From assembly GCA_024867545.1 (NCBI GenBank), contig JANFNE010000042.1:1-64000 (forward strand): DNA of 64,000 nucleotides, in the 5' to 3' direction. Under the pieces are notes generated by a model, which saw only the letters and a program-made list of their open reading frames with translations, did no database searches and was not told the origin of the DNA. Both the position numbers and the translations under genes were made by a program. This document shows positions 1 through 12,000 of the stretch, one piece after another (positions within the stretch are counted from its first letter, which is position 1; each line of letters begins with the position of its first letter). The stretch is from Phytopythium helicoides (taxonomy: Eukaryota; Oomycota; Peronosporomycetes; Pythiales; Pythiaceae).

Positions 1-392
1 GGCACGCACTTGAGGTAGCTGGAGCTGATGTGCCAGATGCGCGAGCGGCGGAAGCTCTCCCAGGCGCGGCCCATGCCGGTCTTCTGCGAGCCGTCGAGGA
101 AGGATGGCATGTAGAGCGCGATGAGCGCCACGACGACGAGTCCGTAGCCCCACTGGTACATGTAGTAGAAGAGCACGGCCACGGGCACGGCCCATATGTT
201 GTAGTGGATGAGCGTGAAGCTCCAGACGTCCTCGATGATGGTGCGCAGCCAGCGAGGGAAGTTGTCGCCAAACATGTCCTCCGGCTCGTACACGAGCGCG
301 TCCTTGGGCACGCCGGTCGGGAAGCGCTTGGGCTGCTGCTGCTGCTCCTGGGCGTCCACCGCCTTGGGCTCCTGTGCCTCCTGCGCCGTCAT
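1..392 (-). CDS. Diacylglycerol O-acyltransferase 2 (DGAT2 family), 5' part only
   Basis: DGAT2-family enzymes transfer an acyl group from acyl-CoA to diacylglycerol, the last step of triacylglycerol synthesis, in the ER membrane. The first 130 codons are present, starting at an ATG at 392; the gene runs off the left edge with no stop. Residues 1-20 are Gln-rich. A long hydrophobic stretch follows at about residues 55-92 (the ER-anchoring hairpin expected in the family). Then comes a GRAWESFRRSRIW segment, like the conserved W..FR..F region just after the hairpin in DGAT2 proteins. The HPHG active site would lie beyond the window, so the family call rests on the N-terminal pattern. Divergent from the U-box gene at 729. 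A related MGAT or wax synthase cannot be excluded. Confidence 0.72.
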   Translation of the reverse strand, partial: MTAQEAQEPKAVDAQEQQQQPKRFPTGVPKDALVYEPEDMFGDNFPRWLRTIIEDVWSFTLIHYNIWAVPVAVLFYYMYQWGYGLVVVALIALYMPSFLDGSQKTGMGRAWESFRRSRIWHISSSYLKCV

Positions 393-728
393 TCGCTCTG
401 CTTCTCTTCCTACCTCTGCGTCAGTTGCGCACTGACCGCTGACTCGATCAGAGCCACCAGCGCCTCGGCCGATGTCATCAACGAGAGTGGCTCCGTGCGT
501 AATAGCTGTTGAGTCGACGTCGCGGCCAAGGACGGGGCCACCGTCGGCGCGTCACCATTCCAATAGTGAAACCAAGTGTTTAATATCCACCAATTACATT
601 CAAGTAAACCTGACAATTCCCTCTCTGATTGGCAGAAAAGCGCGGCGCGAGTGCGCGACGGTGGTGTTGAAGAAAAGGGCGATAGTTCATAGTTAAAGCG
701 GATCCACACTACTACAGGCAGGGGGAGA
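393..728. promoter_or_regulatory. Shared intergenic region between divergent DGAT2 and U-box genes
   Basis: 336 bp with no gene. It must contain both promoters. An inverted CCAAT box (ATTGG) lies at about 629-633, about 100 bp before the U-box start. No other element is clear. Confidence 0.5.
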
Positions 729-2801
729 ATGGAGGCGACGCAAGGCGACGACGGCGCCGCGGAGGCGCTGGTGCAGGCGGCGCGGCGTCAGCTGCAGGCC
801 AAGGACATCGACGGCGCGCGCCAGAGCTTCCTGCAGCTGCCGGAGCTCGAGGCGCGGCGCCGGCGCTACCTGGAGGACGTGCTGCGCGACTTCTACACGG
901 CGGGGCTCTTCGACACGCAGGTGCTGCTGAGCTTCCTCGAGAGTCTGCCCAGCTGGCAGTGGACGCTGGACGGCTGCGAGGTGCTGCACCGCGTTAACGA
1001 GGCGCTGCGCGTGCCCGCGGCGCTCAGCGCGCTCAAGCTGCACCTGCAGTTCCCGCAGCTGCCGCTCGCCTTCTTCCTGCACAAGCTCATGAGCCACCTG
1101 GAGGGTAGCGTGCGCGTGCGCGCTGAGAGCTACTGGTACCAGTGGGTCAGCCCCACGATCCGAGCCATCGTTATGGGCCACGAGATTGTCATCGAGTCGG
1201 TCTCCAAGCACGAGCTCATGTACGCGCCGAACAACGACTTTGTCTTTGACCATGACCGCCGCAATGTCTTCACGTGGAAGCACGAGTGGGTGCCGGACGA
1301 GAACAAGGAGAAGTGGAGACTCATCCCGGCCAACACGCAGAAGGACTGCTTCCTCATTCAGAGCTCGCGCTTCGACGAGTACCTGTACGCGGCCGACTAC
1401 GCCAAGTTCAAGCGCGACGACAAGGGCAACGCACGCTCGAGGGTATTCTTGTGGAGGAAGAAGAACGAGTCTCCTGGCGCTTCGGGACACTGGCAGCTCA
1501 TCCCGCTTGACCGAGAGCACAGGGACGTGTTTGCGCTGTACAACGGATACCAAAAGGAGTTTTTGTACGCCCCGAGCGAAATGTACGACCGAGATCGGCG
1601 GCATGTGTTAACCACGCGCGACCACAAGCACGACCAGACGTGGCTAGAGGAGCGCCAGTGGCGATTGGTGCCCTCTACGTTCTCGTCCCTAGAGCAAGGG
1701 ATCGAGGCATTCTTTGTCAAGAACTATCCGCTGGCGGTTGAGAAACTAACGCAGGCGATTCAGGAGCAGCCAGACAACACTGAACACGTCAAGTGCTTTG
1801 CGTACCGTATGACTGCCAACCTGCGCATGCGCCATTTCGACTTGATTGAGCAGGATTTTTTGCGGATCCAAGATCTAGGGGGAGACAAGGCCGCCATTTT
1901 CCATGGGCTTGCACATTTGTGGGAGGAAAGCGCGACGTACCTTGCAACAGTTGCGGACCAGATCTCGGAGAATCCGTTTTTCATGCATCACCAATTAGCT
2001 CGCGGCGATCATTTCTTCGTGCGAAAGAATTACCAAGCTGCTGTCGTGTGCTACCAAGAGGCAGCTACTGCGATCTCGCCGACACCAACGTCGACGTCCG
2101 AGTCAGGAAGCGATTCAGAAGAGAGTCGCGAGACCAAGCGAAAGCGTGCGCAAGCGTACGTTTGTTGTGCCAAGTGCTTTTACGCGTTGGACGAAGTCGA
2201 GAATGCGCAGCAGTACCTTTCGATAGCGCAGGAAATCGGCGACTTGCCAGTCGACAGTGAGGCATTAATTTTGTTGTGGATGGGCAAGTGCAAACGCAAG
2301 CAGCAGCAACACGACGAAGCACTGAGTCTGCTTGAGCGAGCCTACGATCGAGCATCCGCCGCAGCGACGCTGACGACGCCTTCGGCAAACGCATCATTGA
2401 AAAAGTCGATTTTGATGGAGATGAAAGTCGTGGGCATCATGCGCCAGAAGATGTACGACACACTGTTTGGGCGAACTAGCGACGCTTCTCACGATGAGGC
2501 TACCAATGGAGAAACCAATGGAACGGATTCTGCAGAGAAGACGCTGCAGCAGGTCATGGACCTGTTCATGTGTCCATTGAGCTTGGAGTTGATGGATGAC
2601 CCAGTCATGACACCCACTGGCAACACGTACGAGCGCGCCATGATCGAGCGGCACCTGGATGTGAACGGCAAATTCGACCCACTCACACGGGCACCGCTCA
2701 CAAAAGAAGAGCTTTACCCGAATCGCGCGCTCAAGTTGCTGATGGAGACGATGCTCAGTGAGCACCGCCTTGGTCTGCTGCTCGCGTCCTGCGCGACCTA
2801 G
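729..2801 (+). CDS. U-box E3 ubiquitin ligase with TPR region and N-terminal beta-trefoil-like repeats
   Basis: Single-exon 690-aa protein. The C-terminus (about 612-683) is a U-box: the pattern FMCPLSLELMDDPVMT..G.TYER..IE.HL, then P.T..PL...ELYPN.ALK, is diagnostic. U-box proteins recruit E2 and ubiquitinate substrates. Residues about 330-560 look like TPR helices, including a degenerate repeat in which FFVKNYPLAVEKLTQAI can be read. TPR plus U-box recalls the chaperone-linked ligase CHIP/STUB1, but CHIP is only about 300 aa. Residues about 160-325 hold three copies of a 45-50 aa unit (LMYAPN..., LYAADY..., LYAPSE...), each ending in W(R/Q)LIP or WRLVP. This resembles the three-fold pattern of a beta-trefoil and may bind substrate. 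E3 role: confident. Chaperone link and trefoil fold: inference. Confidence 0.85.
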   Translation: MEATQGDDGAAEALVQAARRQLQAKDIDGARQSFLQLPELEARRRRYLEDVLRDFYTAGLFDTQVLLSFLESLPSWQWTLDGCEVLHRVNEALRVPAALSALKLHLQFPQLPLAFFLHKLMSHLEGSVRVRAESYWYQWVSPTIRAIVMGHEIVIESVSKHELMYAPNNDFVFDHDRRNVFTWKHEWVPDENKEKWRLIPANTQKDCFLIQSSRFDEYLYAADYAKFKRDDKGNARSRVFLWRKKNESPGASGHWQLIPLDREHRDVFALYNGYQKEFLYAPSEMYDRDRRHVLTTRDHKHDQTWLEERQWRLVPSTFSSLEQGIEAFFVKNYPLAVEKLTQAIQEQPDNTEHVKCFAYRMTANLRMRHFDLIEQDFLRIQDLGGDKAAIFHGLAHLWEESATYLATVADQISENPFFMHHQLARGDHFFVRKNYQAAVVCYQEAATAISPTPTSTSESGSDSEESRETKRKRAQAYVCCAKCFYALDEVENAQQYLSIAQEIGDLPVDSEALILLWMGKCKRKQQQHDEALSLLERAYDRASAAATLTTPSANASLKKSILMEMKVVGIMRQKMYDTLFGRTSDASHDEATNGETNGTDSAEKTLQQVMDLFMCPLSLELMDDPVMTPTGNTYERAMIERHLDVNGKFDPLTRAPLTKEELYPNRALKLLMETMLSEHRLGLLLASCAT

Positions 2802-3314
2802 TCAACCAATTCTGCATTGTATGTGCATGCTTGCACGGAATCGCGATCTACTACAAACACAACTAAACACAAGAAAGAAATGCCACCATCCATTGTCATG
2901 TAGACCATTGACCGTGTTGCATATCTACGCTTAATTCCCTCGTTGGCGTCCATTGACTGCCATCCCTCCGCGTCACGCTAGCGAAACGATTCAGATCCTG
3001 ATTGTTGAAGCAGTGACGCGGGATCTGGAGCGCTCCAGATATCAATGTAGATCATCAAGTGGAACACTACCTTTTTTGACCAATCAAAAACTTGGAAAGA
3101 ACTACATCTAACCAATCAGCAAGTTCCATTTGGAGAATGTGCTCAACCCAAGTTGAAGTGAGCTCGTCAAGCCATTTGGCTGGCGAAAATGCTCGACGAC
3201 AGCGTTTTGTACCTGCAAATAGCTGAGAACAATGAGGCCAGACGAGCGTTTCCAATCATTCTCCAATCTGCTGTCAAGCGCTCAGACGAGCGTGAAACCC
3301 CCGCGCTTTGAAGC
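2802..3314. promoter_or_regulatory. Intergenic region upstream of the 326-aa gene, with CCAAT boxes and a CTTCAACTTG motif
   Basis: 513 bp without a gene. Two CCAAT boxes occur (about 3079 and 3112). The 10-mer CTTCAACTTG lies in reverse orientation at 3149-3158, about 160 bp before the ATG at 3315. The same 10-mer recurs in other promoters of this window (see findings). Confidence 0.45.
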
Positions 3315-4295
3315 ATGTCAAAGACCTCGGAGGCTCAAGCGTCGGGCGTCGGCCTCGCCGTCGTCACCGCTTTCCTTCGAGTCATCGGCTCGACCGTTGC
3401 TACCTCAGCTGTCTTCCTCCGCGACAACTGCTGGAGTGCCTACAGTGCCTCGAGTCGCACGCTGCACGCGCTCAACCGACCGGAAGTGCGCCTCATTCTT
3501 CGCAAGCGATGGGGCACCCAGAGCGCCTTGCTGCTTCAATTAGTTGCTTGGAGTGCGAGGACGGTCGCTCGCAACGTCCGCTGCTCCGCTCGCAGTGCAA
3601 AGACTCGCTGGAATGCAGCCATGCATGCGATGCTCATGGACACGGCAATGTACCTCATGGGTGCCAACGCTCCACTCCCTGCGATTGAGTTTGACGACAA
3701 AGGCTTCTTCGACGAGTTCAACGACATTCTGGAACCGCATCAACAGCCTATGGCGCTCAAGATGCGAAGGGCCACGTTTGCTCCCACTACGCAAAGTCAA
3801 GTTTCTGCGAACGGCGAGGAAGAGTTCGTACTCCTGCCGTCTTACAACGAGAACCCTGGGTTCTATGAGCCCAGGCAGCTGAAGCAGAACAAGCTAGTGT
3901 GCTTGAAGAAAGCAAGGACGCCGACGGCTACTAACATCACTGTTCCAACGACAACGACGACAACGAAGACATCAAGCGAGCAAGTCACAGACCCTCTATC
4001 CACCCCAATGTGCCTCGAGAGTTACTTGTGCGGTTGTGGCGAGTGCCCACAGTACGATGCGATTGCTCGAGACATTGACGAGTACGCGACGTGGCTCGAC
4101 AGTACCGAGAAGAAGCAAGCCACTCGGCTACTGCAAGCGTTGTCCACCTACAGTGAAGAAATTCAGTACTCGCGCGACATGGTAGTCGCTGCTGATGAGT
4201 GTCTGCAAGTGTGGCAGGGCGATGAAGATCGTGCCTTTAAGTCCATGGCGGTGCTCTACGATGAACTTCCGCGCCTTTGTGCTGGAAGTGCGTGA
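3315..4295 (+). CDS. Hypothetical protein, 326 aa
   Basis: Not recognised. Residues about 10-36 are hydrophobic (GVGLAVVTAFLRVIG...) and could be a membrane anchor or mitochondrial/membrane-proximal helix; a basic Arg-rich stretch follows (about 50-100). A Thr-rich low-complexity segment is near residues 205-222. After it comes a small Cys cluster (CLESYLCGCGECPQYD), which could bind metal. The C-terminal ~80 residues look helical. It has a clear ATG, a single open frame and an upstream promoter-like region, so it is probably real. The next gene on the right is convergent (-), with a 178-bp gap. Confidence 0.6.
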   Translation: MSKTSEAQASGVGLAVVTAFLRVIGSTVATSAVFLRDNCWSAYSASSRTLHALNRPEVRLILRKRWGTQSALLLQLVAWSARTVARNVRCSARSAKTRWNAAMHAMLMDTAMYLMGANAPLPAIEFDDKGFFDEFNDILEPHQQPMALKMRRATFAPTTQSQVSANGEEEFVLLPSYNENPGFYEPRQLKQNKLVCLKKARTPTATNITVPTTTTTTKTSSEQVTDPLSTPMCLESYLCGCGECPQYDAIARDIDEYATWLDSTEKKQATRLLQALSTYSEEIQYSRDMVVAADECLQVWQGDEDRAFKSMAVLYDELPRLCAGSA

Positions 4296-4473
4296 GCCCC
4301 AGCCAAGCGTCTAAAACCACCAGTATTTATTCCTTTGATTTTTGAACAAGTGCGTTTCGAGTGGTCTACGTTGCTTCTGCATTACATTGCTGGTGGTCAA
4401 AAGTAACAAACATGCACGTGAAAGGATGCCTAACTCTAATCGAATTGGTTGGCTTCTATATCTTCTATCTGTC

Positions 4474-7400
4474 CTATTCGTCGGCAAACATGCGGCGTAC
4501 GTTTTCGTAGGAAGAGGTAAACTTTGGGCCTTCCCAGTAAACCTTGTGGCACTTTCGGCAGATCCAGAACTCGGTTACAACCTCGAGAACATTCGGATGC
4601 ACTACGTCATCTGTTTGGTTCCTTACATATTCAATGTCGACGATGTCAAAACCCTTGGAATTGCACTTGGCACATCGTGACATCATTTCTGCCTCGACAA
4701 GCTGCAGCGCAAAGTGCGCTCGCATCTCGCGAAATTGTGCGTGCGGGTCGTCACTTGAAACAACAAAGCAGGCACCGGCGTCTCGGCGCGCTGCAAGGTT
4801 CTTGTCGCGAGTCAAAAGAATGCGTTGCTCGCGTGCAGCCAACGCGAGCAGTGCAGATTTGTGGTCGTGCGAGCCGATCTTCTTGGAAGACGCGTACGGA
4901 TCCCAAATGACGACGTCGTATCCGAGCGTGCGTAGCCATTTGCCCACGCGTGCCACCATCGAATCCGCGAGAAATTTGAGCTGATTCACCGTCGAACCAT
5001 CAACCTCGCCGACAGTATCCCGAAAGGATGGGGCTACGGATTCTTTCGAGCTAAATGCTGACACTCCTCGTTGAATATCGGCGACTGCCTCTACTGGAAC
5101 AACCGCAAAGAATACGCTTGATCGGAGATACAGCAGGACTTCTGGGTTCCCAGCTCCACAGAGCAAATACTCAGCATTCTTGAGACTGATGTCGACGTAG
5201 ATTGGGATGGTGTGCTCGTATGCATCTGCATCCTGAGCGCTGCCACGACCGTGTCCAAATGGAGGAATCGTTCCGGGCGCAAAGCCGAATAGATTTGTGC
5301 ACTCAATTCCTGTCGCGAGCTTGATTTTTCGCCGGCTAACCCCGATCAGAACAGCAAGCTGAGCAGTGTCAAGTTTGCAATTCGCATCAACGCAGGCAAC
5401 GCACGGACGCTCTGTAAGCAAAGTTGTCCAAAGGTTAGAGGCAGAAAATGATAGAGACAAACAATGAAACGAAGCACGAACCGTCAGCGAAAAAACAAAT
5501 GGTGTTCACCGTAGCGACACTTGGATGCGCACTTGATGTCTGTGCTTTCAGCATTTCATGAGCTTCTGCAACTGGTAAGAATTCGAGGTTTGATATTCCA
5601 CTTGTAAGCTTGGTTTCGCTGGCTTCAACCCATCGTGTCCAGTAGTGTTTGATGGTGTCCGGATTGCGTAGGTGAACGTGGCTCTCGAGGTATGGTTCTT
5701 CTCCTGAATCCTTTGAGTCAAGCCATTCTGCATGATACCGCACTCGCAGCTTAATAGCCGTTCGGATGTCGTCGTCTCGGAGTGGGGAAGTAAGTTCTAA
5801 GGGACTGGCAAATTCAAAAACCTCCTGCCACGGCGGAAGTGTGAAACCGTTCGTTTGGTCTGAGAGGTGTGGGTTTTGCCTGCAGAGTGCGTGACTCGAA
5901 TTCTTAGAGCAACATACTACAACATTCAACATGGGTACGCAAAGTCTTACAGTTTGTCAACAATTTGAACGAGGCAATGAGCATCAAGTGCTGCATAAAT
6001 CATCTGGGGTTTTGAAAGGGGGCGGCAGTCCCAGTTCGAAAGTTGCATTTGCTGTTTGAGAGGAAGGTAGATACTATCAGTACAAGAACCAGACGATTAA
6101 AGTGGGAAAATCTTTACCTTGTCAAGAGGCTTGCCCAGTATAGCGCTGGTTGCATTTGATAAGCTATTGCCAATCGAGGCTCCGAAAAACTTGTGAATGA
6201 TTGTGCTGAGCTGATAGGAAGGAACCAGAATAAGTTAATGTAGGTCTAGCCGTCACAAGAATATCACGATGACGGCAGCATACTTCAAGAAACGGAGAGA
6301 CTGATGTGCAGGCGGCTCGTTCTGGAAACGTTTGATGCAACACTACGCAAAAGAGTGTGGGCATCGAGAACAAATGATGTCATGTTCAGTGGTACGATTG
6401 AATCAACCCACCTTTCAGGTCCGTGTCGAATCCAAAGCCAACCTTGAGATATTGAGGCGAGTTGAATAGACGAGTCAAGAAGACATCGAAAACAAAGGAA
6501 CAGTTCTGCATGGTGCAATTCAAACCTGTTAGGATAAAGAGCATTCGCGATCAAAAGGATTTGAGAGAGGAGCTCACATGGAGAGCAAGCAGATCGATGA
6601 CGAAGACCCGTGTGGCTGTGGCGATCTGTAGAATGCTTGCAACAGCCGTGGTGGTGAAAGCACCCGTCTCAGATGCGATCTTCGTTGAGATCGGTTTCCA
6701 TTCCACATCTAACCCGACAATTTGATCTTGAATATTCTCGGCGGCACTGGTCGCGTCATATCCATTCGCAGGTTCAGAGCTCTCGTTTCCAAAAAAGAAC
6801 GAGTGTGCTTGCCGAATTAGCTCTTCGGTATCGCAAAACTGAACCGCCTCGGCAAGATTCAGATCAAATGATAGATAGCCAGTGGCAGCAGCTGTGAATG
6901 TGCTTGCGTGGAGAGCAGGTGATCCCCTGGAAACTGGGTTAGAGTCATCGTCACTTCCTATATGAAAGTCATCCATTTGAAATACTGTTGCGAGCTGCAT
7001 CGCTCTAAAGAGCTCTCCAGAAGCAACCATGCTGTTCAAGATGACTCTCCGTAGCGATTCGTCCGTCCCAGCGAAAGTGACTGCAATATCCCAGCGTTGT
7101 TTCTCGATTAGCTTCATGAGCCCATCCCGGGAGTACAAGTGTTCTGCCAAATAGCATCTCTTACGTCAGAAAAAAATTCATTGCTCGTGAAAGCACCACC
7201 ACCTCACCGATGTCGGGGTATACGTCTTGAAGATCAAATTTGTGTACGATCCGGTGGGCCTAGTCACTACGTGTCATGAAATTGTTCTGACGATTACAGC
7301 CGTAAGGAAAAAGAACATACTCGCTTGAATTCTTGTACTGCAATAGCTTCCTCAACCAGAAATTTTGCTAAGGCTGCAAACGAGGCCAAGAATGGTGAGA

Positions 7401-8353
7401 GATCTTGTCGAATACGAAACAGGTTTAGTGAAGTGGGCAACGCACGTTTGTCGGGTGCATCGAACGTTTTGACGAGCAATTCTGCTGATGACCAGTCTTT
7501 GGAGCTTGTCATCGCTTTTATATAGTCCTCAAGTGACCACTCGACGGTTGTAAATACACCCAGAAGCTTTATCAGTGCCGTATAGCTCCTTGTCGATACA
7601 AGATTTTCGACGACGGCTCGGACGGTTTCTTCGTCGATGTCTTTGACGGCAAACAAGTCGACGATCTCAACCAGCAGCTTTTGATCCTGAGTTCAACACG
7701 GGTAAAATTTGAGCCGGCAAATTACAAGATGGGATGATTCATTCAATCATGCGTACCACATAACTTGGGTCCTTGAGTCCACGCAGACAAAAGTCCTTTA
7801 AATACTTGTTGCCTGACCCCTGCTCCCTGCATCTTCTCTGCTGTTCCAGCGATTCCTCGCGCTCGCACACTTTTCGTAGCGCATTGACAGTCATGAACGC
7901 CAGTGGCGTGAACGGCTGGGCATATTTCTTCGTCTTCTTCTCCTTCTTGCTCTTGGTGGTTTGCTTTGCTTTCCTTTCACTCTGCGCCGTATCAACATTA
8001 CTTGCGTCGTTCTCCGTTGCAGTTCCCGCTAGTTGCTCCTGCTCGCGCGCCAATAGCAGCACAACACGCACAGCAAACTCCCAGAACGCGTCGTCGCCGC
8101 ACAGCTGGACAAATACGCGCTCCAGTAGCTCCTCCATCTCCAGAAACCGGTTCACGCCGCGCACCGGCACGCCCGCGTAGAAAGCGCCGTGCAGCGCTCG
8201 CGCCCATCCCCGCGCTGCCCCCTCTTCGCCCCCTGCTTCTCCATCTCCTGCGCCGCTGGATGCTCGCTCCTCACGTCCCTCGACTCCCTGGCGAGCGCCA
8301 AAGAGCGCCTTGAGCCGCGCCGGCAGCCCATCGACCTGCACCTTCTCCTCCAT
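4474..8353 (-). CDS. Mut-7/EXD3-like protein: DEDDy 3'-5' exonuclease + YbaK-like + Mut7-C RNase domains (paralog 1)
   Basis: Ten exons, reading leftwards: 8353-7757, 7686-7321, 7259-7208, 7143-6578, 6505-6412, 6342-6284, 6210-6118, 6051-5951, 5879-5482, 5411-4474; 1087 aa. Boundaries come from GT/AG sites, frame and comparison with the divergent paralog at 8510. Domain order: helical N-terminus (~400 aa); DEDDy exonuclease with VGLDVEWKP (Exo I), LKVGFGFDTDL (Exo II) and YAALDAHCL (Exo III); a YbaK/EbsC-like domain (KLD...., FGFAPGTIPPFGH, IPIYVDISL); Mut7-C RNase domain (FLADSMVARVGKWLR, LLTRDKNLAARRDAG); C-terminal zinc ribbon with two CxxC pairs (CAKC, CRKC). Mut-7 of C. elegans acts in small-RNA silencing and EXD3 is its animal relative; a role in RNA trimming here is inference. 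The three catalytic motifs look intact. Confidence 0.88.
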
Positions 8354-8509
8354 CCCAATTCGGAACTTGATATGTCACAATTCAGAGGTGGGTTGAAGTG
8401 ACCTTCACTCACGTGCATGAAGCTGGATGTTCACTTGATTTTTGTATGGCTCGTGGTTGCCGTTGCGGAGGTTGCCTCATTCCTGGACTTTCTCGCGAGC
8501 CCAAGCGCC
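8354..8509. promoter_or_regulatory. Short bidirectional promoter between the two Mut-7-like paralogs
   Basis: Only 156 bp separate the two start codons. A CACGTG box lies at about 8412 and a GGTTGAAGTGACC element at about 8393, a variant of the CTTCAAC-type motif seen in other promoters here. If translation of the + gene began at the upstream in-frame ATG (8417) the gap would be 63 bp; that extension would add a hydrophobic N-terminus that the paralog lacks, so 8510 is preferred. Confidence 0.55.
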
Positions 8510-8977
8510 ATGACGAGCGACGAGCTGCCGCTGGCGGCGCTGGCGCTGGAGCTGGCCGAGCTGACGCACGACGCGGACGCGTGGATCCGCCGACTGCACG
8601 CGGCGTTCTACGGGCGCGAGTTGCCGCGTGCGGGCGGCAAGTTCGCGGTGTTGGACCGCGTGCTGCGCGAGTGCTTCAAGCTGGCGCTTCAGCGTCCGGG
8701 TGAAGAATGCGCCGCGTTTTGGCGGTTCATGGCGGACGTATTGGTGCGGATCGCGTCGAGCGATTGTGGCGAAGCGAAGCAGAAGGGCAAGAAGGCGCAG
8801 TCCGCGGCTCCGCTTGGGTTTCTCGTGGTGAATGCGCTCAAGCAGCTCGTGGAGGGAGAGGATGGAGTTGAACACAAGCGGGCAAGCCTTGCGCTTGGAG
8901 CGAGTTCTGATCTGCGTGCGTTCTGCGAGGAGGGATTGAGCCCAGAATCGTCTGTGGTATGACGAGATGCGAATTTG

Positions 8978-9010
<33 letters not shown>

Positions 9011-12000
9011 GCATACTGATCAAAACTTTGCCATCACCAGGACCCGAAGCTTTTGGTTGAGCTGCTGGAACTGTTTCAGATCGGCAACCTCGACTCAAAG
9101 TTGGTGCGTGATGCTGTGAGTGGACTCTTAGCGTCTAAGAGTCATAGCGCCGTGATCAAGCTGTGCGCGCTCTGTACCGGAGTTGAGGACTTGCTACCAG
9201 AAATTGCGAAGGCGATGACCCAAGCGAAAGATTGGGTTTCAGCGGAGCTTTTTTCTCAAAAGTTCGAAGACAGAAACTCCAAAGGTGAGTCCTCCCACTC
9301 TCCACCACGGTCTCACTGGGTACATCCTGACATGGTTTTTGCGTCGGTGAAGTTCTGTCAAGAATTCTCATCGAGACTGCAATCGAGCTTCGCGAGTTCA
9401 AGCGCGTACGTCCCGCTGATACCGCAGAGTCTGGGTTTGATTGCTCATTCTGCTTTTATCAACATGCAGGCGCATCGCTTAGTAGACAACCTTGGGCTGC
9501 AAGACGACTATCCCGGCATTGGTGAGTTTTTGAATTATGACTGCGAGCGCTTGCATAGTACTATGCATCTGACATGCCATTTGCATAATTTATCGATTCA
9601 GATGCACTTTATAGCCAAGATGGTTTAGCTCGACTGATCGAGAACAGGCGGTGGAAGCTCGCCATTACGTTCGTAGGGAGTGATTCGATACTTCAGCGCA
9701 TGCTCTTCAAGAGTATGCTTGCTGTCGGCGAACTCACTTTTGCAACTCAACTTGTTGAGCGCATACAGACAGGAGAAACCAAGGACGAGATGAAGAAGCA
9801 GTTATCAGAGCTGCCAACCATCGACAATCCAGACGTGCATCCACAGCCTGAAAATTCCACCATAGGGGATTACCTAAAACTCCCGCTGGGCGACGACAAA
9901 GTGATTTTTTGCGACTCTGACGAAGGCGTTCAAGCTGCTATCGATCACTTCTTTTCTGGAGACATGGGCACTGTGAATCTCCCATTCAACGGTACTTCTG
10001 TAAGTGTCATTGGATTGGATGTGGAATGGAAGCCGGTGTCAAGTCGCTCGAAGAGCGGCCAGCAACCAATCGCTAGTATTCTGCAAATTGCGTCTTCGGC
10101 AAAAGTGTTCATCGTCGATCTGCTTGAGCTGCAAGTGAGTGCCTCATGCCTTTGTGTTTGATGCACCAGATATTCGCTAACGCGTACGTTTTCTAGAGCT
10201 CTTCTCTTTTGTTTGATGGCTTGCTAGGACGGTTGCTGTCGTCGTGCTCTCACCTGAAGGTGGGGTTCAACTTTGAGTCGGATCTGAAAGGTGAGCAATT
10301 TGACCAAAGTTACCATTCGCTGCGTTTCTCTGAACTAACAATATCATTTCAGTGTTGCGCCACACTTTCCCTGAGAGATCTGCCTTTAATGAGGTCAAGC
10401 CTTTCCTGGATGTGAGTGGGTGATTCTTGTTTCAAGTGCGATTTGCCTACTCATAACCACCATTGAATACAGCTCACAAACGTCAAGAACCCAGACAGCG
10501 ACATCGTGACAAGGAAAGGCTTATCTTCAGCCACAACACAGTTTCTTGGGAAGCCCCTCGACAAGGTGAGTGATGGCAGAACACTCCATGCAATTCGTCA
10601 ATACTTATGCAAGCATGTGCATGCGACACCAACAGAAAATGCAGATGTCCGATTGGGAGCAACGCCCCTTGAGTAGTCAGCAGCTCCAGTACGCTGCACT
10701 GGATGCATTCTGCCTTGTTCAGATCGTTCAAGCGATTTCATCGAGGTGTGCTTTACATGTCTACACCACCTTTTCCGAAAGCAATCTAACCCGCCGCTGC
10801 CTTATTATGTATTAGGGTCTCCTGGGAGCAGACTGCTGCCTGTGTCGATACTCTGAAATACCCGGAACAACTTACGCATGGCTTAGTGCTTCAATTCTGT
10901 GCAAATCGCGTTGCTCACCATACATCTTGGAAGCGACGCATCACTTCGGCCCGATTGGCATCAACTTTAGTGACGCCAGATGAGCTCCAGCGCTTTTGGC
11001 GTCAGCGTGTCATGAGCTCTCAATGCGGCCAGCCACACGAGGAGATGGCGTTGATCTCGTATGACCGCATGCGAGCAATGCTGAACAGCCAATCGTCTTG
11101 TGAACAACAAACGAAGCTGTGCCCAGTCAACAGCATCTGCATGTTTGCCGCAGGTTCGTTTCATTTGTGCTCGTCGGTCATCTGAAAGCTCGACTGACAA
11201 TAATGCTATGTTTCTTGATCATAGAGGAGCCGCGTGTCGTATGTATTGATGCTCGACGTAAGCTCGACATGGCAAAAGTGGCAAAGGCTTTCCGTGTAGG
11301 TCGTCGGAAAGTTCGTCTTGCGACTCCAAGCGAGTGCATGGCTGTTTTTGGGTTTGCACCGGGGACAGTGGCTCCGTTCGGGCATCGTCCAACCGGTGAT
11401 ACAACTAGGAAGATCAAGATTTACGCTGATTCCAGTTTGAAGAAAGCTACGCACCTGGCTGCAGGCAGCGGTGTGCAAGACAAGGTGATCTGGATCCAAT
11501 GCGCATCCTTCTTTGAGCTCATCGACATTGAGGGTGTGGTAAACGTTGCGCTGCAAGATCCAGCCGACGAGTCGACTAGTGATGATTCGGATACCGCAAC
11601 TGAGCCTGAAGTGATCGTCAAGGCCCAAAACGCGTTCGAATACAAATTCCTGGCAGATTCGATGGTGTCCCAGGTTGGGCGCTGGCTCCGGACGACAGGT
11701 GTCGATGTCGTGATCTGGAACCCTGTGGAAAAGGAAGTCAAATCGCACGACCCTAAACGGGATATGTTAGCAATGGCGGCACGTGAGAGCCGCATTGTTC
11801 TGACGCGAGACACTACGTTGCCGAACCGCCGCGATGCTGGAGCGTGTTTCGTGTTATCAAACGATGAATGCTACAAGCAGTTCCGAGAAGTGAAAGCGCA
11901 ATTCGGGTTGCACTGGAGACGCGAGGATCGGGCGTCCCGCTGCGCTCGCTGCAACTCGACCCACTTCTCGGTTGTCGAGCCCGAGTTTGTCCGCACGCAG

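Noticed and set aside
5879..5932. Upstream acceptor at TTGTAG for exon 9 of the - Mut-7-like gene
   Set aside because: It would make a 33-nt intron and break the frame. The CTGCAG acceptor gives a 71-nt intron in frame.
8417..8509. Upstream in-frame start for the + Mut-7-like gene
   Set aside because: It would add a hydrophobic leader absent in the paralog and would push the start into the shared promoter.
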